Below are positions 23,023 to 33,760 of a DNA stretch of 64,000 nucleotides, piece by piece. Both the position numbers and the translations under genes were made by a program. The notes below the pieces were generated by a model. It was not told the DNA's origin. It ran no database searches and saw nothing but the letters and a program-made list of their open reading frames with translations. This DNA is from Coniella vitis (lineage: Eukaryota; Ascomycota; Sordariomycetes; Diaporthales; Schizoparmaceae). Positions within the stretch are counted from its first letter, which is position 1; each line of letters starts with the position of its first letter. The stretch spans positions 682,001 to 746,000 of the forward strand of contig WUJK01000003.1 in NCBI GenBank assembly GCA_011317545.1, given 5' to 3'.

Positions 23023-25835
23023 ATGAACAACCAGCAGCGAGCGATTGCCAGAATGGGCCATCCGAAAACAGCGCCAGGACCGCTGGTTCTGCACCAGCAC
23101 CAGCACCAGCACCAGCACCTGCACCAGCACCAGCACCAGCACCAGCGCCAAAACAACCACCACCACCACCACCACCACCACCACCAACAACCTGGTTACA
23201 GTGCGAGCTCATCCATCCCTACCCCGGGTGAAACAAGTCAGGGCCTCTTGCTCAAGGCTCCCGGCAACATCGACAGGTCGCCGTCGCCAAGCTCATCGCC
23301 TCGCTCTCTTTACACGTCCAAATTCTCTCCGCGGCTCCACGACCACGCTCAATTCAGCAACAGTGCACCACGTCCGTCGCCCGCTCCATCCCAGCAGTCC
23401 TTCAAGGAGCCATCCCAGGAAGCCCTCGCTTCTGGCAAGGATAGCCTGCCCTCAGCGAGCCCACAGCCTCAGCCCAGGGCCAACAAGGCCGAGCAGCACC
23501 AGCACGACAATCGCAGCAACAGGCAACGCCAGCACTTGGGCCCGCAGGATTCGCCGCCCTCTACCGCTGCCGCCGTTGCCATTGCCCACGAGACGAAGCA
23601 GCTTCACATCGCAGAACTCCAGCAACGGCTGCCCTCAATCACCCGCTCGCTAACCGCCTCGTCCACCCACCAACCTCCTCAACCCGAATATCGCCATCCT
23701 GTGCGTCGTCTGAAGAGCACCCGCGGCCGACGGCGCGACGACGACGACGACGACGCCGTCCCAGCACACCAAAACAAGCAGGGCTTCTTTTTAAACTTCC
23801 ACAAGCCCGCCAGGTCGTCCGACCGCTTGCCGCTGCCCTTGCACGCACAGGGGAACCCGACCACCGTTACTCCCACTGCTGCTTCTGCGCGCGAAGCAAT
23901 GAATGGCACCAAGCAGCCTCCCAACGCCCAACAGCACCCTTCCAAACAAGCTGGTAAGCCGTGACGCTAGTGTCTTGAATCTAATCCAGACAGCTCTTTC
24001 TCTTTCTCTTTCTTATTTCCCTACTACGTATTGTTCTACTGATGGCATTTCCCTGTCCTATTTTACATATCACCCCTCTTGCACTATCAATTGCGGCAAT
24101 CGGGCAAGCATTGTGGCTGTTTCCCCCTCCTCTCTTGCCTTGATTTTTTTTCTTCCCCCCAACTTCTTTGCCTCTCGTTGCTTTGGAACACGGCGCTGAC
24201 TCTGCGATTCTTGCGTTCATGCAGACGCCCCCTCCATACCGTCAAGATCCGAAACGTCCTTAGCGGGAGGGAGTGACCCAAACTCTACCCATATAGCAGC
24301 AACAAAGAAGCCCCCCAAACCAAAGCCCTTTGCATTGTTAGGCAGGACAAAGTCGCATCGCGACAAGGACGGCCGCAGCCCGCGCCACACCCCAAGCCCC
24401 AAAGAGTCGCGAGAACCCATCCCCGTCCCCAAGGTCCCCGGAATGCTAGATCTCGACCGCTCAGAGCAGGCGCACGTCGCTCAAACTCCAAAGACAGCCA
24501 CCGTCCCCAACGACCGCTCCTTTAGGGACGCCATGTCCTCGTCGCCCAGAAATCGCTCCGCCGATCGGGCTCCGTCACGAGATGCTTCCTCCGACCGCCG
24601 CGGGCACCACGACCGAGAGCATTCACGACATCAATCCCACCCAAGAGATGGCAATGGCGCATCCTCTTTCTTCAACAACCTTAGGAGAGAAGGAGGTCGT
24701 GTAGCCGAGTCAATTGGTAAAGGCTTGTTTGGGAAAGGCGGCCGCAGCGCGAGTACGACCGAACGAGAACTGGTAGACGACGAGCATTATGTCCTCAAGG
24801 TCATTAATTTGCCACTGGTGGAGCAGACCCGGATGACGAGAATATCGAAGCGTTTAGAAGAATCTCGCGATAAGACCGAATTCTGGATGCCCGCGTTTCC
24901 CTGGAGAGCCATCGACTATTTGAACTACAAAGGATGCGATGTCGAGGGTCTTTATCGCGTCCCTGGCAGTGGCCCGCAAATCAAAAAATGGCAGCGACGG
25001 TTTGACGAGCGTAAGTAGATGATGGCTGTTGAGAGAATGAAGTTCTTGACTTCATGATGGCTAATGCTTAGTTGATGCAGAGTACGATGTCGACCTCTTT
25101 ATGCAAGACGATCTGTACGATATCAACATTATTGGTTCGATGCTAAAAGCCTGGCTCCGTGAGCTGCCCGACGAATTGTTCCCAAAGGAAGCCCAGGATC
25201 GCGTCGCTAGAGAGTGTGCCGGAGCCGACAAGGTTCCGCAACTGCTTGTCGACGAGCTGTCTAATCTGTCGCCATTCAACTACTACTTGCTCTTTGCAAT
25301 CACCTGCCACCTGAGTTTGCTCCTCGCACATTCCGAAAAGAACAAGATGGATTTTCGCAACCTCTGCATTTGCTTCCAGCCGTGTATGAAGATTGACGCA
25401 TTTTGCTTCAAATTCCTCGTTTGCGAATGGAGAGATTGCTGGAAAGGCTGCAAGACAGAAGCAAGATATATTGAAGAGGAGTACAGGCTCTTTGACCAAC
25501 CTCCACCGCCGGGACTAGGTGTGCGGAGGAAGCTTGAACCAAGAACGGAGTCTCGAGGTGGTGAACGGCGGCGATCCCCACATATCGATCGAGACGACAG
25601 AGACCGTGCCATCTCCTCGTCAGACAGCAATAGCAAGAAGTTTATGCACGGAGCGGATTCATCACGTTTGAAGAAGAAGAGTCCCCCACCTCTCGAGAGT
25701 GGAAAGGAGAACGGGACTGTACTTGCGAAACCAGTCAATGCAGAATTGCAGGGCGAGTGTAGCCCAATACCTCAAGACCCGAACGACTTACGGCCTCTAT
25801 CGCCTATCAAGCCGCTATCTCCTCTTGGGTTCTAG
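23023..25835 (+). CDS. RhoGAP-domain protein
   Basis: Three exons, 23023-23953, 24225-25010 and 25081-25835, encode 823 residues. The introns (271 and 70 nt) have GTAAGC and GTAAGT donors, both end in GCAG, and keep the frame. The first 500 residues are low-complexity: a His-Gln run near residues 24-40, a poly-His run near 47-55, and many Pro, Ser and Arg. The RhoGAP domain spans about residues 510-700, with the arginine-finger segment VEGLYRVPGSGPQIKKW, then LKAWLRELPDELFPK and NKMDFRNLCICFQPCMKID. The tail is basic and Ser/Pro-rich. RhoGAPs stimulate GTP hydrolysis by Rho/Cdc42-type GTPases and so limit polarity and cell-wall signalling. I cannot tell which GTPase is the target. The start was set at the first in-frame ATG after a leader without one. 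Confidence 0.9.
23092..23188. repeat. Coding microsatellites (CACCAG)n and (CAC)n
   Basis: About nine hexamer units CACCAG, one changed to CACCTG, run from 23092 to about 23145 and encode alternating His-Gln. A (CAC)n tract follows at about 23158-23185 and encodes poly-His. Both lie in the first exon of the RhoGAP gene. Confidence 0.9.
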
Positions 25836-27258
25836 AAGCGCCCTCTTCGGCTCTGCTTTCGCCAAGTCAGCTGAAGAAATAGCCTCGTGAAGGAGTTGGG
25901 ATTATTCCCTCTTGAATCCTGGCACTGGTTCCCTACTTTTGTGTGACGAGAAATGCACATGACGAATTTCCTTTGTATTGGGGGGCTTTTCCGAGCCAAG
26001 GCCCCCCCACAAGAAAGATTTCTTTGGCTACTGAAGATTGACTAACTCAAGGCTGTGTGGATGGAGCCAAGATGTATACTGGTGGAGCAAGATGGTGGTT
26101 GATTCTGTATACCCCGGAGGCATTTGGATCAAGAGTTTTCTGTTTCGTACGCGTCCCAAAAGAGAGGAAAAAGAAGCTCAGGATGTGGCTGCATTTAATT
26201 TTCTTTGTCATAGCTTTTTACTTTCTTGTCCGTCTTTCTTCCTGTTTGTTCCTTACCGGCGTACCCGCATTGTGTTGTGTTTCAGTTGTTTTTCTGTGGG
26301 ATTTTGGCCAGCGCGTTTTAGTTGAGGAAAGGGATGGTGGATATCACCGCCAACGAATATATCAGGACTGCATCCAGATACCTTGGATAATGTGTGTTTT
26401 TGGACTTTTCTGCTTTGTCGTTCATCATGGTCGGACAAGGGCGAAGAAGTTGCGCAAGAGCGGCAACATTGTAAGATGGGAGGGAGGTCTAATTATGTAG
26501 AGACTGTCGGTTCCCATTTTATCATGAATTGGCTGGTTGAGGTGGAGGCCACTATTTACAGCTCGACCGGGTCCATAAAGAACTTAGTAATTCGAGGGGG
26601 CCCTTTTCTTCTTCTTCCTAGGCTTGAAAGCATATTGAATACTAGTAGTATATGAAGTTGGGGAGCAACTGACAAGATTTGACATTGACAGTCTTGCCAT
26701 CCATTTTCATGGGGGGAACAGATTCAGTATCATCAGACCAAAGATTTCCAAAGCACAATTAATTCTTTCGCATTCTTCTCTTCTCTAATTTTCAATAAAA
26801 TCCATGCTGGGCTTTTTGACTCTCATGGCCCTCGTTTTGTTTCTGTTTGTCCTGGCCAAACGCCAAACTCTGAATGTATGAAACTGGCGTTGCAGTTGCG
26901 ATGCTAAGAGTTCAAGTAACAGCTATCTCGTAGCCTGTACTTTGCAAACCCCATCAACTGGGCGCTATGGATGCTTCGATCTGTCGGCTGAACTGTCCGC
27001 TTCACGGATGTTGCATTGCGTTGGCGTCGTACAGATCAATTGGCAGTGGCGGTTTCGAAATAACAAGCGGTCATAAACTCGCCGAAAGATATCCTCCCCA
27101 ACCATATTAACCTAGCCACGAAGCTCGACGACATCGCGAAGCTCGAAATTGAGGACAACACTGCCCTCCAAGACACATTCGAGCAGGCTATGGATGGATG
27201 CGCCGGCTTTCAAATGCTTTTTTCCAGTCATGTCCCATTATTCGATGGCGGCGCCCGC
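25836..27258. other. Convergent intergenic region between RhoGAP and RRS1
   Basis: This is the 3' flank of both genes. It contains an open frame near 26072-26500 with a hydrophobic stretch, but it has no recognisable similarity and lies just past the RhoGAP stop. I do not call a gene. Confidence 0.55.
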
Positions 27259-27867
27259 TCATTTTCCACTCTTGCGCGCATTGCTCCTCATCTTGCGCTC
27301 ATTGCGCCTGGCACGCTCCTTGCGCTCCCTCCTATCCGCACCGCGCACCGTCTCGCCATCCTTGAGCGCTTCCTCCTTCTTGGCATTCACCTCTACCAGC
27401 CAGTCATCCGGCACTTTGCCCTCTGCACGGTCCCTCGCTCGCTGGTCGCCCTTGTACCCCCACTTCTTTTCCCACTCGCCGCGCGCCTCATTGTACACCA
27501 AGTTCTTGCGCTGCTCTTTTGTCTTGGGCGCAATTCCCTTGCGCTTGGCAAACTGCTCCCATTTCGTCAGGGGTTTGGCGACAGGGACGGGCTTCTCGCG
27601 CGGTAAAGGTGTGCTGGTCTGTGGGAGGGAAAGGAGCACACCGTCTGTCTTTGTGGAAGTAAGGGGGCAGGTTGTAAGAAGCTGGTTGATGAGGGCTTGG
27701 GCGCCGTCGCGGGCGATGGTCGCGAGGGAAGATTCGAGGGTGGCGCGGGTAGTGGTGTCGATGGAGAGCGGATTAGGGTCTGAGGCGAGTAGGAGACCTA
27801 GGTCAAAGGTGTAAGGGGTTGGTTTGTCGACTGCGATGGGCAGTTTTTGTTTGGTAGTGGATGACAT
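27259..27867 (-). CDS. RRS1: Ribosome biogenesis regulatory protein Rrs1
   Basis: An intronless 202-residue frame from ATG 27867. The family core is clear: PYTFDLGLLLASDPNPL near the N-terminus, KPLTKWEQFAKRKGIAPKTKEQRKNLVYNEARGEW in the middle, followed by WGYKGDQRARD and a strongly basic Arg/Lys-rich tail. The length fits the conserved part of the yeast protein. Rrs1 works in the nucleolus with Rpf2 to load the 5S RNP (5S rRNA, uL18, uL5) onto pre-60S particles. It is divergent from the mitochondrial S29 gene, with starts 607 bp apart, so both may be driven from one promoter region. Confidence 0.95.
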   Translation of the reverse strand: MSSTTKQKLPIAVDKPTPYTFDLGLLLASDPNPLSIDTTTRATLESSLATIARDGAQALINQLLTTCPLTSTKTDGVLLSLPQTSTPLPREKPVPVAKPLTKWEQFAKRKGIAPKTKEQRKNLVYNEARGEWEKKWGYKGDQRARDRAEGKVPDDWLVEVNAKKEEALKDGETVRGADRRERKERARRNERKMRSNARKSGK

Positions 27868-28474
27868 TGTTTTGGATTCTTGATCTTTTTTTTTATTTTT
27901 ATCTCAGCGTGTCTGTGTGTACGATGTTTGTGGATGATTGCGGTCTGGGAGAGAAGACCTCCTCGACGACAGTGTAACAGGTTGAAGACTGAATAGCTTG
28001 GGTATCAAGTATGAAGTATGATGATAGAGCAGAAGTAGGTGCGGTGCGATTTGAGAATTGTACGTGAAAAATAAAGGCTTATCGATCGGCGGAAAGTTCA
28101 TAGTCGCGCCTAACTTTTTTATGCCTGCCGCACACCTCATGTAGTCGACTCTATAGTGGGGTGCCTTCCTCCACTGGCTTGGAGCAGTACGGAGGTACAA
28201 ATGTACCGGGATATGCTTGCCCCAGCGTTCCGCTATGCCGGGCGTGGAGCTAGAATTTCTTCTCACGGCTCCGACGCCGAAGAAGCTCACTCGCGTTGCA
28301 ACCCAGCCTCTCCGGAGAGCGCGTGTGGACGGAACAGACCTCAAACTATCTCAACAGCGCAGGAAAAGCGCTAGTGGATTTCGATCTCGACCAATTGAGC
28401 ACACACGAGTGCGGGGATTGGTGGCGTGTGTTCAAGGGACAACAAACAGACAAAGGCAGCCACGAAACATTACG
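27868..28474. promoter_or_regulatory. Divergent promoter region RRS1 / RSM23
   Basis: 607 bp separate the divergent start codons of a nucleolar ribosome-assembly gene and a mitochondrial ribosomal protein gene. The side near RRS1 is T-rich. No specific factor site is recognised. Confidence 0.5.
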
Positions 28475-30096
28475 ATGGCCTCGCAAAGCTGCTGGAGGTG
28501 CCTGCTGCGGCCTTCGACGGCAGCCACACCGTCGCCCTTGTCGACAAGGCATCTGAGCCCGTTGGGCTTGACGACGAGCAAGACGATTCTCCCCACCACG
28601 TCCGCCTTCACCAGCATAACAGCGATACCATCCACCGCCCACGCCTTCTCGACAAGCACCCCTTCGTATGCAGGTGGCCGTCCTGGTGTGCACCAGCGTC
28701 TGGGTAAGCGCATGAGGCTTTCCAAGTTCAAGAAGAAGAAGGAAGTCATACGCGCCAAGGCGCCCAAGCCAGGCGAGCGCAAAGCCTTTCGCAAGCGCGT
28801 CGTGCTCTCCAACAACAATGCGCTCCCCGTGCGCGGGCTCGACGTCATGACGACCGAGCGCCTCGTTGACCAAGAGGCGGCGGGTCGCGTGCTCAAGATC
28901 CCCGACCACCTCATCGACCGGCTGCGTGCTGTCGAGGCCTTCAAGTCGAGCCAGACATGGGAGTTTTTCCACAGCCCGCACATGCTGGTGCGGCCTGAGA
29001 CGGTCCACATATGCGAGCGCCTGGGCGAGAGCGTGAGTCAGGGCAAGACGGCGAGGATGATTATTGCAGGCGAGAAGGCAGCGGGTAAGAGTATGGCACT
29101 CTTGCAAGCTCAGGTGTATGCTTTCTTACAGAACTGGGTGGTTATTACTATTCCTGAAGGTATGTAGCCTATTTGCTGTCATGATCCGGACGCAAGTTCC
29201 TCTCAAAACTTTCGGACCTGGAGATATGATGATGATGATGTCAAGATCGTGTTTGCTGATATAAAATTACTTTTACAGCCCAAGAGCTTACAACCGCCTG
29301 TACCGACTATGCACCCATTCCCGACACCGATCCCCAGCTCTGGATGCAGTCCGTCTATGCCCTCAAGTTTATGCAAAGCATTCTCGCCGGCAACCGCACT
29401 GTGCTTGAAAAAGTCTACACGACCCGCTCCTACGAGGACTTCACCAACCCCGTCGCCGAGGGCGCCACCCTCGCCACGCTCATCGAGTCAGCCCACGAAG
29501 TCGACCAGGCCTGGCCCGCGTTCGCCGCCTTCTGGCACGAGCTTTTCGCCGTCAAGGCTGACAGCGCGGGCACCCCCCGCCCACCCATCCTATTTACCGC
29601 GGATGGCCTCGCCTCGATCATGCGCACGTCCGACTACCGCTCCCAGACCTTTGAGCCCATCCACAGCCACGATCTGGCCATTGTCCGCATGTTCGTCGAT
29701 GTCTTGTCGGGCAGGACCCCACTCCCGAGCGGCGGCGCGGCCATCGCTGCCACGTGCCGCAGCAACGCCGCGCGTAACCCCAGCATGGAACTCGCAATCA
29801 ACCGCCAGTTAGCGAGGCAGCAAGGTACCGCTGAGGCTGATCTACCACAGCGCGATCCGTACAGCCGCAAATACGACGAGCGCGTTGATACTGTCATGGA
29901 AGACACGGGTATCGAGGTGGTGGATGTGCGGGGTATCAGCAAGGCCGAGGCGCGCTCGCTTCTGGAGTACTGGGCTGCGAGCGGCATGATGCGGGCACAG
30001 GTCAATGAGACGATTGTCAGTGAGAAGTGGATGACCGGTGGTAACGGAATTATCGGCGAGATGGAGAGGGCCGGACTAACATGCTTGAGGATCTAA
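28475..30096 (+). CDS. RSM23: Mitochondrial small-subunit ribosomal protein S29 (DAP3 family)
   Basis: Two exons, 28475-29159 and 29279-30096, encode 500 residues. The intron (GTATGT...TTACAG) joins ITIPE to AQELTTACTDY in frame. The N-terminus is rich in Ser, Thr and Arg and poor in acidic residues, as expected for a mitochondrial presequence. A basic KFKKKKEVIRAK segment follows. The P-loop is IIAGEKAAGKSMALLQ, and the rest matches the DAP3/S29 ATPase-like fold, ending in a C-terminal EARSLLEYWAASGMM helix. The protein is part of the head of the mitoribosomal small subunit and binds guanine nucleotide. The start was placed at MASQSCWRC because the upstream in-frame sequence is not presequence-like. 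It converges with MCM7, about 310 bp away. Confidence 0.94.
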
Positions 30097-30406
30097 TAAG
30101 GTCTTTTTGCATTCGGAGGAAGAGGGTGGGGGGCTGTTTGATCAGAAGAGCGCCAGTGTGTGTCGTATAACTGAGACCAAATGCTCAACAATCTGCAATA
30201 TATGTAACAAATTCAGAGCTGTGTACAGCGGTGCACACTTGATTGCGGATACGAAGATCAAGGTACCTAAATTTTGTGCAACACATGCTGATGCATCTGC
30301 TATTGCGGCTCCTAGGTGGCCAATACAATAATCCGACAGCCTCAAAACGCCAATCTGCCACAATACGATAAACCTTTGACATATTATCGAGTCGCGCATA
30401 GCCAGT

Positions 30407-33117
30407 CTACTCATCATCCTCATCTTCCTCCTCATCTTCAGCGCTGACAAAGACGAGCCGCGTGCCATTTCCAGCAGTTTGCCACAGCTAGAGAAAGTCA
30501 GCATCATAACCATGGAAAAAAGGGTCGCGAAAGTGGTGTTGGAAGGATAAGCAGGAATGCTCACATCAAGCTCAGTGTACTCCTCCAGCGTGCTCAACCA
30601 TTGGTTTTCAGTGAAACCCTTCGCAATGACGCGCTCCTTGACCTTGCGCATGCTCATCTCCACGCCCAGCTCCTCATCATCTTCATCTGCGTCGTCAGGT
30701 AGACATTGGCGGGTCTCCATGAGCGATTTGACCAGATTATATATCCTGCTACTGACGTTCATCTGTCTTCGGTTGCCGGAACCTGCTTCCGCATTTAGAC
30801 TGTCCTTACTGGCCTCGACCAGACGCAGCGCTTCGTCGACGTCGTCTTGCATGACTTCATCAGAGAAGCGTAGACGAGCAAGCGCTTGTGCAAGACGCAC
30901 AACACCAAGAAGGGTACGAGGAGTGGTGTGCGCGAACTGCTTGCCCCGCTTTTCAGCTTTCTTTTGTGCCTCGCGGATCTTGACGTATGTCTTGATGAGG
31001 TATTCGGAAACATTCTGTGGGACTACTGGACGGTATGAACGAGCGCGAGAGATATATGCTCGGACCTCATCAGGCGGGAAGACAATCTCATCAGCAGTGC
31101 CAATGTCGGGGTGCTTATTGTGCATATGCACGTAGGCAACGTGCTTGGCAAGCTGCGCATCTGTGTCGCGGGAGGGGGTATCAAGAAGAAGGAATAGTAT
31201 ATCGAAACGAGACAGAAGGGCGGCAGGGAGGTTGATGTTCTCGACTGGAGACAGCTTCGGGTTGTAACGGCCATACAGAGGGTTGGCAGCAGCCAATATG
31301 GAGGTACGGGCGTTTAGCGTCGTGGAAATACCGGCCTTGGAGATGCTGATGGTTTGTTGTTCCATGACTTCGTGAATGGCTGTGCGGTCATTGTCGTCCA
31401 TCTTGTCGAACTCATCGATGCAGCAGATACCATTGTCGGCAAGTACGAGAGCACCTCCTTCGAGTACCATCTCGTCCGTGACGGGGTCTCTCATGACAGC
31501 AGCCGTTAAACCGACACCACTGCTTCCGCGACCAGAGGTGTACACGCCACGTGGGGCCACTTTGGAAATGTACTTGAGCAGCTGGGATTTGGCAACACCA
31601 GGATCACCCATGAGGCAGATGTTGATATCTCCACGGATTTTCATTCCGTCTCCCATCTCCTTAGTAACACCTCCAACAAGAAGAAGCAGAAGTGCCTTTT
31701 TGACATCGAGATGACCGTAGATTTCAGGGGCGATAGACTTTGCGAGGTACTCGTAGACGTGTCCCGATTGCCTGTATGCATCAATCCTGCGGGCCATACC
31801 AGGATCAACCTTCATACTATCATATGCCTTCTTGTGCTGACGGATGTAGTGGGCCTCGAGGTAGGTGTCGGTCAAGAGGCCGGCGCGCATCGCTCTGAAA
31901 CCGGTGTAAGGAGTAGGCAAGAAGATGCCAGAAACGTCAACAACATCGCCAGGGTTGATTTGTCGTACAGCAGTTCCGTAAGCCGATATCGTCAAGGACC
32001 TTGGAATCTGACCAATGGGAACTTGCTCAGGCAATTCTTGGACCTTGATTTCTTGGAAGGGAAGAAACTTGGAAGCTCGCGAGGATGGTTGTAGTTGACC
32101 TTTGGTTTGATTCGCTTCACAGTCGGCCGAAGGACAGATTGTGAGAGGGCCATACTGCTTATCGGTCACAGGCTGGAAGATCTCACAGCCACATCGGTCG
32201 CAAGTGTATGCGCTGACCTGAACCAAAGGTTTGACGTCCGAAACCCTTGTGGCGATGGCTCGCACTGTGATGAGATGTCCGAGATGGTCCCCCCGTACCT
32301 GGCGTACCGAAAGTGCCTTGATGGGGCCTTCTGCGGTGGATGACCTGGGCTTAAAGACGAGGGTGTAGCGTCTTGTCAACTGCGCAGGGAATTTGTCTTG
32401 CAGCAGAGTTGGGTCGTCCAGAGCGTCAGCGCCTTCAGCGATCTCGCGATTTCGGGCTTGTCGCCTTGCCATAAGCACGTCGAGCATGTCGTCCTTGAAA
32501 CTGTAGATGCTGTGAGTCAGAATATTCTCGTACGATTGGAAGTGGAAGCGGCGTACGTGACATCGGCGTTGGGCTCTGGCATGCACTCATCGATTGCGCG
32601 GGAGAGAATCTCGACGTAATGCTTAGTGTTGCCCTCAATAGATTGAACCAATTTCAACGGCGCAATCTCTGCACCTCCTTCTTCCTCCCACTAGCGGAAT
32701 CGTCAGTAAGCTTCGCGCATGCCACGCTGGAGAGATCGCGGATCGTACCTGTGCGAGGTCGTCGAGCTCAATTAGCACCTCATCTATCTTTCGGTTGGCA
32801 AGCTGGCTCATTATATCCTTGTACTTGTGGTAAGGTTTCTTCTTGTCGGCCCGTTCCTGACGGCGTCGCTCCTCTTCTTCGTCATCTTCATCCATGAAAT
32901 CGTACTCGTCCTCGAGATCGTCCTCGGCGATATCAATGTTGCTGAGGGCATGGGTGATGCTCTCTGTAGGAGAAGCCTTGAAATCGTCCAGGAAAGTCTT
33001 GAAGGCGCCTAGAAAGGTCGTTACTTAGCAGCGTGCGCAACCATGTCCGACTTCGAGGCGTGACATACTCAATTGGGCGTCATAATCGACGGGCGCTTTC
33101 CACTGCAACAGAGCCAT
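30407..33117 (-). CDS. MCM7: Replicative helicase subunit MCM7
   Basis: Five exons: 33117-33069, 33008-32749, 32690-32557, 32500-30565 and 30487-30407, 819 residues. The start MALLQWKAPVDYDAQL and the end LWQTAGNGTRLVFVSAEDE fit MCM7 and come from small terminal exons. A zinc finger CDRCGCEIFQ...CPSADC precedes the AAA core. The core has MCM7-specific KKALLLLLVGGVTKEMGDG, Walker A MGDPGVAKSQ, Walker B ICCIDEFDKM and the arginine finger LLSRFDILFLLLD. MCM7 is one of six subunits of the MCM2-7 ring that unwinds DNA at replication forks within CMG. Introns are 56-77 nt near the ends and absent from the core. It is divergent from PEX1. Confidence 0.96.
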
Positions 33118-33306
33118 TGCTGCACCAGATCCTGATATAGAGAGTTAAAGAAAATGTAGCCTTCCACCTCAGATATCTGGGCGCGCTTGTGATTGCAGGT
33201 CACTGAGTTGCGTCGCGGCGTTGCGAGGTTGCAATGGTGGGTTCGAATGTTGGAAGGTGGATCAAAGCTGGGCGAGGTGTGCAGCAAGACCAAAGTCCAA
33301 ATTTAC

Positions 33307-33317
33307 GACGCGTAAAT
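33307..33317. promoter_or_regulatory. GACGCGTAAAT element, MCB type, upstream of MCM7
   Basis: It contains ACGCGT and is identical over 11 bp to the element upstream of MCM4. It lies 190 bp from the MCM7 start codon. It is a candidate MBF binding site; the factor is inferred from yeast MCB knowledge. Confidence 0.55.
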
Positions 33318-33556
33318 TGCTCTGGCCCATAACGCGACGCGCCCAAGCTCCAAAGCGTCTCACAAGCGCGACTACTATCAGCCAATACTGGCAGGCAAAA
33401 AGCGGGCTGCAGGGGGCTGCGCCGCATCGGCCTGTACATAGAGGTACCTAGGGAATACGCAGCACTGTGATAAGGATCCGATTTGCGATTAGTGAATGAC
33501 TATGTACCCTAGCATGTACCATAGTAATAGCCTCGATCCCTGCAAACGGCGCTTCG

Positions 33557-33585
33557 CGGTACTGTGTACACACATAGTAGTACCG
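33557..33585. repeat. Inverted repeat CGGTACT...AGTACCG
   Basis: Seven-base arms at 33557-33563 and 33579-33585 are separated by 15 bases that include ACATAGTAG. It lies about 180 bp upstream of the PEX1 start. Confidence 0.7.
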
Positions 33586-33760
33586 TGCGGCAGGCAGCCG
33601 TCTATCGATCCATTGAGCCGAGGCAGAACGGGCAGGTGCTAGTGCGGAAGCTGGTCCGGCTATTCTCTGTTGAACTCACGGTGATGAGCTTCTTTATTGT
33701 TAGACTGATTTCTGGTTTATTTCGCTTTTTTCTCTTTTGCGTTCTCTCAGGGTCTCGGAA

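Larger units (their letters stand above)
33118..33760. promoter_or_regulatory. Divergent promoter region MCM7 / PEX1
   Basis: The 643-bp gap between divergent start codons holds the element GACGCGTAAAT at 33307-33317. It also has a second CGCG-rich stretch (AACGCGACGCGCC) at about 33331-33343 and a GTAC-rich inverted repeat at 33557-33585 nearer PEX1. The CGCG elements sit on the MCM7 side. Confidence 0.55.

Noticed and set aside
26072..26500. Open frame downstream of the RhoGAP gene with a hydrophobic stretch that could be a membrane segment
   Set aside because: It lies in the 3' flank, has no recognisable similarity, and its Phe/Leu/Val content follows from T-rich DNA.
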